Below are positions 34,753-40,696 of a DNA stretch of 40,696 nt, piece after piece (position 1 is the first letter of the stretch; every line of letters starts with the position of its first letter). The stretch is from assembly GCA_903824595.1 (NCBI GenBank), contig CAIJXH010000004.1, positions 1 to 40,696 of the forward strand, written 5' to 3'. This DNA is from an uncultured bacterium. GTDB taxonomy: Bacteria > Patescibacteriota > Minisyncoccia > Phycocordibacterales > UBA2100. The translations under genes and the position numbers were made by a program. The notes beneath the pieces were generated by a model. That model was not told the origin of the DNA and did no database searches. It saw only the letters and a program-made list of their open reading frames with translations.

Positions 34753-37575
34753 TCATAGGTCAAGCAGTTTTTCAAAACGGATTTCCGTATTCGTCTCTTT
34801 TTCAAGCTGTGTTTTGTGTTTTTCAATAAACGCCGCATTCTCCGCACTGCGTGCTACCGAATAAGTGCCCTGCTCCCCCGGCTTGAGCCCGCTCGTTTTT
34901 CGGAATCCTTGGATCTCGCGGATGATATCGCGAAGCATGCCTTCTTCGCGGAGCTCGTCGGTAAGCGTCGTGTCGAGCGCGACGTCATTGGCAACATTCG
35001 CATTCACCACCACTTCCTTCACATTCACCTCGTCGCGGATCACTTCCAGCAATTCCGGCGCAAGCGGATTCTTCACTTCGAGTTTTGAAAGCGGCTGGCG
35101 CACGCGGATTTTCGCCGCATCGCGCGCTTCGAGCGCGAGCGAAACGATGCGCCGCGCCTCTGCCATATCGGCAAGAATTTTCTCATCCACACTTCCCGCT
35201 TCCGGCCAGCCTGCGAGATGCACGCTTTTGCCCTCGCCACCCACCCCCTGCCACACACTCTCGGCAAGAAACGGCATTACTGGCGCAATGAGTCTGGAAA
35301 TGGTGAGTAATACCTCTCTCTGCGTCGCAAGCGCACTTTGCTTATCGAACGAATCTTCTTTCACTCGCTCGCGCGAACGACGCACATACCACTGCGAGTA
35401 ATCTTCCACAAACTCGCGTACCTGCCGCGTGGCGCGCGGCAAGTCGTATGCTTCAAATGCGTTTGTCACTTCGCGCACCAGTTCCGCGAGTCGCGCGAGA
35501 ATCCACCGATCCAACACATGCACACTGTCTGACGCTTTCGTAAGCCCGTCGTATTCTGTTTTGTACAAATCATAAAATTTGTAGCAATTCCAAAGCATGC
35601 CCACGATGCGATTGTGCGCGTCGCGTACGTCCTCGTCACGGAAACGCACATCTTCTGCCTGCATCACCGTACTCGACATGAGATAGAAGCGAAGCGCATC
35701 GGAGCCATACCGATCAATCAGTTCGATAGGATCGGTGTAATTGCGTTTTGACTTTGATATTTTCTCGCCGTCAGATGCAAGTATCGTGCCAGTGGAGACA
35801 ACATTGCGAAACGCGAGCCGATCGAAAAGTAATACACCCATCGCATGCATGTAGTAGAACCACGTGCGCGTCTGCGCGATGTATTCCGCGATAAAATCAC
35901 CGGGCGCACGCTTTTCAAATTCGCCCTTGTTCTCAAACGGATAGTGATATTCGGCAAACGGCATTGAACCCGACTCCACCCAGCAATCCACCACCTCCGC
36001 GACACGCTTTTTCACGCCACCACACTCGCACGCAAACGTAAACTCATCCACATAGGGTCGGTGCAAATCAATGTCTGTCGACACGGGTTCTTGCGCCTTC
36101 TCTTTGAGCTCTGCGATACTTCCCACCACGTCAATCTTGCCGCATGATACGCATTTCCAGATCGGCAGCGGTGATGCCCAGAAACGATTGCGCGAGATGG
36201 TCCAATCGGGCGCATTCTCGACGATGTGCTGGAAACGGCCGTGTTTCAGGTGCTCCGGCACCCAATTCACTTTTTCGTTTTCCGAAAGCAGTTTCGCTTT
36301 CACTTTTTGGATGTTGAGAAACCACGACGAGACGGCGTTATAGATGAGCGGCGTGCCGCATCGGTAGCAATGCGGATACGAGTGCGTGTGATTCTTGCGC
36401 TCAAACATCAGTCCACGCTTTTCAAGATCGACCTTGATTTCCTTCTCCGCTTGTTTGATGTACTTTCCGCGCAACGCCTCTGGCGCTTTGTCGTTGTATG
36501 TGCCATCGGCATTGAGAAGTTGCACCATTGGCAATCCTTCTTTCTGCCCCAATGCAAAGTCGTCTTCACCGTACATCACGGCAGTGTGCACGATGCCCGT
36601 ACCCTCTTCCGTAGAAACAAAATTGGCGGCGTAAACTTTATATGACGTATCGGATTTGAGTGCGGGAACATCGAACAGCGGTTCGTATTCAATTCCCGCT
36701 TCCGCCATCTGCTTCCCTGTAATTGCCCAATCAAAAGATCCAAGGTCATTCTGATCTTTCAGCGCAGTTGCTTCTTGTACACCTCGTCGAACGGATATCA
36801 GTTTTGCGCCATTCTTTTCTTCAAAGCTATAGCGAACACCCCCACCAACAGCCAACCCCACATTCCCCGGCAACGTCCACGGCGTCGTGGTCCATGCGAG
36901 CAAATATACATCGCCACTCAATCCTATTTTTTCAGGGTTTTTTATTTTGAACTTCACCGTCACCGCTTCCTCCGTAATATCTTTGTAGGTGTTGTCCATC
37001 GCGATCTCCGCTTTTGCGAGCGGGGTCTCGCAATGCGTGCAGTACATGAGCACTTTATTGCCTTCGTAGAGCAGATTTTTGTCCCACAATTGTTTCAACG
37101 CCCACCACACCGATTCGATGTACGTATTGTCCATCGTCTTGTACGAATTCTTGAAATCCACCCACCGCCCCACACGCTCCACGTATTTCTCCCAGTCGTG
37201 AACGAATTGCAAAACCATTGCGCGGGCTTTTTCATTGAACACTTTGACGCCAATCTTTTCGATATCTTTCTTCGTCTTCAATCCCAATTCCTTTTCCACC
37301 AGCGATTCAATCGGCAAGCCGTGACAATCCCATCCCCATCTGCGACGCACGCGATAGCCGCGCATCGTCTGATAGCGCGGAATGACGTCTTTGATGATGG
37401 ATGAGAGAAGCGAGCCGTGGTGCGGCAAGCCCGTGGCAAAGGGCGGACCGTCGTAGAAGACATACTCGCCCTTCGGCGCGTCTTTGGCGAGCGACTTCTC
37501 GAATATCTTTTTCTCATTCCAAAAAGCAAGAATGTGCTCTTCTCTTTTTGCCGTTTCACTCTTTTGCTCCGACAT
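34753..37575 (-). CDS. ileS: Isoleucyl-tRNA synthetase
   Basis: FYDGPPFATGLPHHGSLLSSIIKDVIPRYQTMRGYRVRRRWGWDCHGLPIE, TTPWTLPGNVGLAV, SDGEKISKSKRNYTDP; start set at ATG 37575. Confidence 0.95.
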   Translation of the reverse strand: MSEQKSETAKREEHILAFWNEKKIFEKSLAKDAPKGEYVFYDGPPFATGLPHHGSLLSSIIKDVIPRYQTMRGYRVRRRWGWDCHGLPIESLVEKELGLKTKKDIEKIGVKVFNEKARAMVLQFVHDWEKYVERVGRWVDFKNSYKTMDNTYIESVWWALKQLWDKNLLYEGNKVLMYCTHCETPLAKAEIAMDNTYKDITEEAVTVKFKIKNPEKIGLSGDVYLLAWTTTPWTLPGNVGLAVGGGVRYSFEEKNGAKLISVRRGVQEATALKDQNDLGSFDWAITGKQMAEAGIEYEPLFDVPALKSDTSYKVYAANFVSTEEGTGIVHTAVMYGEDDFALGQKEGLPMVQLLNADGTYNDKAPEALRGKYIKQAEKEIKVDLEKRGLMFERKNHTHSYPHCYRCGTPLIYNAVSSWFLNIQKVKAKLLSENEKVNWVPEHLKHGRFQHIVENAPDWTISRNRFWASPLPIWKCVSCGKIDVVGSIAELKEKAQEPVSTDIDLHRPYVDEFTFACECGGVKKRVAEVVDCWVESGSMPFAEYHYPFENKGEFEKRAPGDFIAEYIAQTRTWFYYMHAMGVLLFDRLAFRNVVSTGTILASDGEKISKSKRNYTDPIELIDRYGSDALRFYLMSSTVMQAEDVRFRDEDVRDAHNRIVGMLWNCYKFYDLYKTEYDGLTKASDSVHVLDRWILARLAELVREVTNAFEAYDLPRATRQVREFVEDYSQWYVRRSRERVKEDSFDKQSALATQREVLLTISRLIAPVMPFLAESVWQGVGGEGKSVHLAGWPEAGSVDEKILADMAEARRIVSLALEARDAAKIRVRQPLSKLEVKNPLAPELLEVIRDEVNVKEVVVNANVANDVALDTTLTDELREEGMLRDIIREIQGFRKTSGLKPGEQGTYSVARSAENAAFIEKHKTQLEKETNTEIRFEKLLDL

Positions 37576-37679
37576 GCGGAAAACTATACCACTTGCCGCG
37601 CGAAAAAACGAAATTCGCGCCAGATACATCCAACAAATGCCTCATGAGAAATTGGTTTTCTTCCGTTTAGCAAGGAGTG

Positions 37680-37712
37680 CAAAATCCTAGAGGTGTCGCC
37701 TCTAGGATTTTG
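37680..37712. terminator. Intrinsic terminator hairpin between argS and ileS
   Basis: CAAAATCCTAGAGG-TGTCG-CCTCTAGGATTTTG. Confidence 0.8.
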
Positions 37713-37719
37713 GTTTTCT

Positions 37720-39372
37720 TCACATCTTCTTCGGCGCGGGAATGCCGAGAATCCAGAGACCCTTCTGAAGCGTGCGCTGCATCGCTTCGACAAGCGCCAC
37801 TTTGCCGGGAGCACTGGATGAGCCGTCGAGAATATGTACCTGCGCGTACCAGCTGTTGAAACCACTTGCAAGCTGGAGCAAGTAATTGGTGAGCACATGC
37901 GGCTCATACTCGCTCGCCGCATACTCGACGACTTCGGGAAAACGATGCAAGAGTCGCGAGAGATCGTTGGGCGCAAGCGTTGCGCTCGACACAGCCACAC
38001 CCTGCTCGTGCGCCTTGTCGACAATCGCCGACGCGCGAGCATGCGCGTACTGCAAATACGGACCTGAATCACCTTCGAGCGAAAGCGCACGCTCGCGGTC
38101 GAAGACGATATTTCTTCCTGTTCCCGTTTTCAGAATTTCATATTTGAGTGCAGCCACCGCTATTTCCTCGGACAACACCGAACTATCGTCAGCCCTGCTC
38201 TCCGCTGCGCGTTCACGTGCTTTTGCTTCAAGATCAAGAAAAAGCGATTCGCCCGTGAGAACATTGCCAAGACGAGACGACATCTTGCCTGTTGTGAGCG
38301 TGAGAAAACCCGTAGCAACATGACGCATCGTTTTGCCTTCGGTCTCGGGAAACACAGTACTAATCGCCTCGTACAGGACTTTGAAATATTCTTTTTGTTC
38401 GACACCCGTGACGACAACATACCGATGCCACGCAGGGTACCTCTTCTGCTTGAGCACGAAGTTGCCTAAATCTTTCGCCTCGTACGTCGGAAGACCGTGC
38501 GAATTGAGGAACACTCGCGTATGCGAGCCATGGAAGACATGTGCGCCTTCTGATATGGGGAACATGTTTGGATACCGCTCCACAATCTCCTTACCAACAG
38601 GGGCTGCCTCGCTCTCAAAGATTTCTGCATCAAACGTTGTGCCGAGCTTGCGACACAGCTCATCAAGGTGACGGCGTGACGTTTCGATACCACGCTCGCG
38701 AAGCGCATTCAAGACAGGATCGGCTCTCTCATAGAGCTTTTTGTTGATCGTCTCAATCTCCTGTTTTGCAGACGGATTGTTCTCGTATGCTTCATTCCCT
38801 GCTCGATACGCAGTGCCAAGCGCGGCAATATCATTCGGATCACCAGATGTTTTCTGAAGCCCCCACACACCTTTTGCCACCGTGAGACCGATATCGGAAG
38901 GGTAGTTGATACGCATCACATGTGCGCCGCAAAACTGCAAAAGCCGTGAGATTGATTCGCCAATGACGTTACCGACGAGATTACCAATATGGAGTGGCTT
39001 GAAGAGGTTTGGACTTGTGTATTCGATAAGCACCTGTTCTCCTGCCAGATCCGCGTTGCTCCCCCACATATCTTCCGTACGTGCTGCTTCCACCACGCGC
39101 ACCAGCTCGCTCGTATCAAGAAAGAAATTGATGAAACCAGTTCTCGCGACTTCGATCTTTGCAATACCATCCATCGTGCCAAGCTCCGCGACAATTCTCT
39201 CGGCAAGCACGCGCGGCTGCATCTTCATGTCCTTTGCATACTTGAGTGCGACACTCGTCGAGTAGTCGCCGTTCTGCAATTCAGAAGGATGTTCGAGTTG
39301 TATATCCGACACACCAGAAACACCCGCTTCCGCGAGTGCTTCTGTTATTCTCTTTTTCAATAGGTCCCGCAT
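37720..39372 (-). CDS. argS: Arginyl-tRNA synthetase
   Basis: VLIEYTSPNLFKPLHIGNLVGNVIGESISRLLQFCGAHVMRINYPSDIG, GKMSSRLGNVLTGE. Confidence 0.95.
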   Translation of the reverse strand: MRDLLKKRITEALAEAGVSGVSDIQLEHPSELQNGDYSTSVALKYAKDMKMQPRVLAERIVAELGTMDGIAKIEVARTGFINFFLDTSELVRVVEAARTEDMWGSNADLAGEQVLIEYTSPNLFKPLHIGNLVGNVIGESISRLLQFCGAHVMRINYPSDIGLTVAKGVWGLQKTSGDPNDIAALGTAYRAGNEAYENNPSAKQEIETINKKLYERADPVLNALRERGIETSRRHLDELCRKLGTTFDAEIFESEAAPVGKEIVERYPNMFPISEGAHVFHGSHTRVFLNSHGLPTYEAKDLGNFVLKQKRYPAWHRYVVVTGVEQKEYFKVLYEAISTVFPETEGKTMRHVATGFLTLTTGKMSSRLGNVLTGESLFLDLEAKARERAAESRADDSSVLSEEIAVAALKYEILKTGTGRNIVFDRERALSLEGDSGPYLQYAHARASAIVDKAHEQGVAVSSATLAPNDLSRLLHRFPEVVEYAASEYEPHVLTNYLLQLASGFNSWYAQVHILDGSSSAPGKVALVEAMQRTLQKGLWILGIPAPKKM

Positions 39373-39398
39373 ACCTGCATTGTAGCAGTCGCGGAGCG

Positions 39399-39821
39399 TT
39401 AGATCTCGGAATCGATTCCCATCGATCGAGCCGTGCCCGCAATGAGACGCTTCGCTTGCTCGAGGCTATTTGCGTTCAAATCCTCCATCTTCTCCGTAGC
39501 AATCTCCTCAAGCTGCTGCTTGGAGAGCTTGCCCACCTTGGTCTGCGCCTTTTGCGAACCCTTCTCCATACCGAGCTTTTTCAGAATGAGACGTGAGGCT
39601 GGCGGCTTCTTGACGATGAAGGTAAAGCTGCGATCCTTGTAGACGGTAAGCAAGACTGGCACGATATTGCCCGCCATCGGACGCGTCTGGTCGTTGAACT
39701 GCTTGACGAACTCGCCAATGTTGACACCCGCAGGACCAAGCGCAGTACCCACCGGCGGCGCAGGAGTCGCCGCTCCCGCCGCGATCTGCAATTTGATGAT
39801 CTTTGTGATTTCCTTTGCCAT
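39399..39821 (-). CDS. rplK: 50S ribosomal protein L11 (uL11)
   Basis: [38 protein letters not shown]. Confidence 0.97.
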   Translation of the reverse strand: MAKEITKIIKLQIAAGAATPAPPVGTALGPAGVNIGEFVKQFNDQTRPMAGNIVPVLLTVYKDRSFTFIVKKPPASRLILKKLGMEKGSQKAQTKVGKLSKQQLEEIATEKMEDLNANSLEQAKRLIAGTARSMGIDSEI

Positions 39822-39861
39822 GTCGCGGCACTATATACGCATTCTTCGTTTGATTCAAGTG

Positions 39862-39966
39862 TTATGAATCAAGCAACGGCGTTTCATCGTCAAACGGCGG
39901 TAGATATTCAATGCCCTTCTGTTTCAAATATTCATGGAATTTCGCCTCTAATTCGGGAATATACAC
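39862..39966 (-). CDS. Candidate 34-aa small protein (GTG start)
   Basis: Minus strand AGGAGG-N8-GTG; M(V)YIPELEAKFHEYLKQKGIEYLPPFDDETPLLDS*; fills the nusG-rplK gap. Confidence 0.4.
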   Translation of the reverse strand: MYIPELEAKFHEYLKQKGIEYLPPFDDETPLLDS

Positions 39967-40032
39967 ATGTTCAACCTCCTATACATAGGTCGGTTTCAAT
40001 CAATAGATTCTACTCGCGCATTCAGACGGAAA

Positions 40033-40578
40033 TCAAACCCGCTGCACTTGATCTGCCTCCAGTTCGACAGGTGTTTCGCGACCAAACATAGGAACAAGAA
40101 CTTTGACCTTGCCATTTTCCTCGTCAATCTCACCAACCTTCCCTTCAAGATCCTTGAACGGGCCATCAATAATAACGACCGCATCTCCCTCGGAAAGATC
40201 GATCGCATGACGCACGACATCACCAGAAACACGCTTGAGTATTTTCTCAACCTCTTCAGGCAGAAGCGGCACCGCCTGATTGGCAGTACCCACAAAACCA
40301 GTAACCTGCGGCGTATTGCGCACCACGCTCCATGCATCATCACTCGCGATCATGTCAACCAATACGTATCCAGGGAATGTTTTCTCGCGCATTTCTGTTT
40401 TGCGTCCATTTTTTATTTTTATCTTTGTCTCCGTCGGGACGACCACGTTGAAGATATGTTCTTTCATTCCGAACGACTCTATGCGCTGTCTAAGGTTGCG
40501 CGCCACCGCATCTTCGTATCCAGAATAGGTGTGGATTGCATACCACTGTCGTTCACCGCCGTATGTTTGTTTTGCCAT
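40033..40578 (-). CDS. nusG: Transcription termination/antitermination protein NusG
   Basis: QWYAIHTYSGYEDAVARNLRQRIESFGM, FPGYVLVDMIASDDAWSVVRNTPQVTGFVGT. Confidence 0.96.
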   Translation of the reverse strand: MAKQTYGGERQWYAIHTYSGYEDAVARNLRQRIESFGMKEHIFNVVVPTETKIKIKNGRKTEMREKTFPGYVLVDMIASDDAWSVVRNTPQVTGFVGTANQAVPLLPEEVEKILKRVSGDVVRHAIDLSEGDAVVIIDGPFKDLEGKVGEIDEENGKVKVLVPMFGRETPVELEADQVQRV

Positions 40579-40587
40579 AGTTTCTAA

Positions 40588-40696
40588 TTAGTTAGCCGTT
40601 GACGTGCTGATAATGGTGTTTGATGACGACGCGCTGATCGGCGTCACGGTAATTCCAGAAGAAGATTGCGGGGCATAGCGCAACCCGCGAGCAAGT
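40588..40696 (-). CDS. Partial ORF, C-terminus of unknown protein
   Basis: Minus-strand frame ..LARGLRYAPQSSSGITVTPISASSSNTIISTSTAN*; open to window edge. Confidence 0.35.
   Translation of the reverse strand, partial: LARGLRYAPQSSSGITVTPISASSSNTIISTSTAN

Noticed and set aside
1-40696. CRISPR arrays, rRNA genes, additional tRNAs
   Set aside because: No regularly spaced direct repeats, no rRNA signatures and no other TTCRA T-arm with a matching cloverleaf seen by eye on either strand.

Overview
Window from a compact bacterial chromosome whose gene content and style (spc-type operon without uL30/rpmD, small proteome, TraD/VirD4-like ATPase, DUF5652-like protein) look like Patescibacteria/CPR, probably Parcubacteria. 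This assignment is inference; no search was run. Left edge: part of a mobile element with a large serine recombinase (runs off the window) and a hairpin-rich region. Core genes: a domain-reduced pyruvate kinase and D-2-hydroxyacid dehydrogenase, recG, malic enzyme, pyrB/pyrC, ftsH, smpB-ssrA (tmRNA), infC-rpmI-rplT, ndk, rpsN-rpsH-rplF-rplR-rpsE-rplO-secY-gmk-adk-map, recO, ileS, argS, rplK, nusG. An accessory stretch (about 30.1-34.7 kb) holds unknown genes, a decayed DNA methyltransferase, an LD-carboxypeptidase/MccF-like gene and a SAM methyltransferase. Main observations: (1) a candidate unassigned ~119-nt structured RNA gene at ~19.65-19.81 kb with its own extended -10 promoter, closed terminal helix and strong terminator; (2) an extended -10 box 6-10 nt upstream of the start codon at most transcription-unit first genes, with few Shine-Dalgarno sequences, implying widespread leaderless mRNAs; (3) a palindromic element flanked by 11-bp direct repeats upstream of recG; (4) a tRNA-Ile with UAU anticodon together with an IleRS having an altered HIGH motif (HHGS); (5) a guanylate kinase with P-loop Lys->Glu; (6) a hairpin-rich region abutting the serine recombinase.
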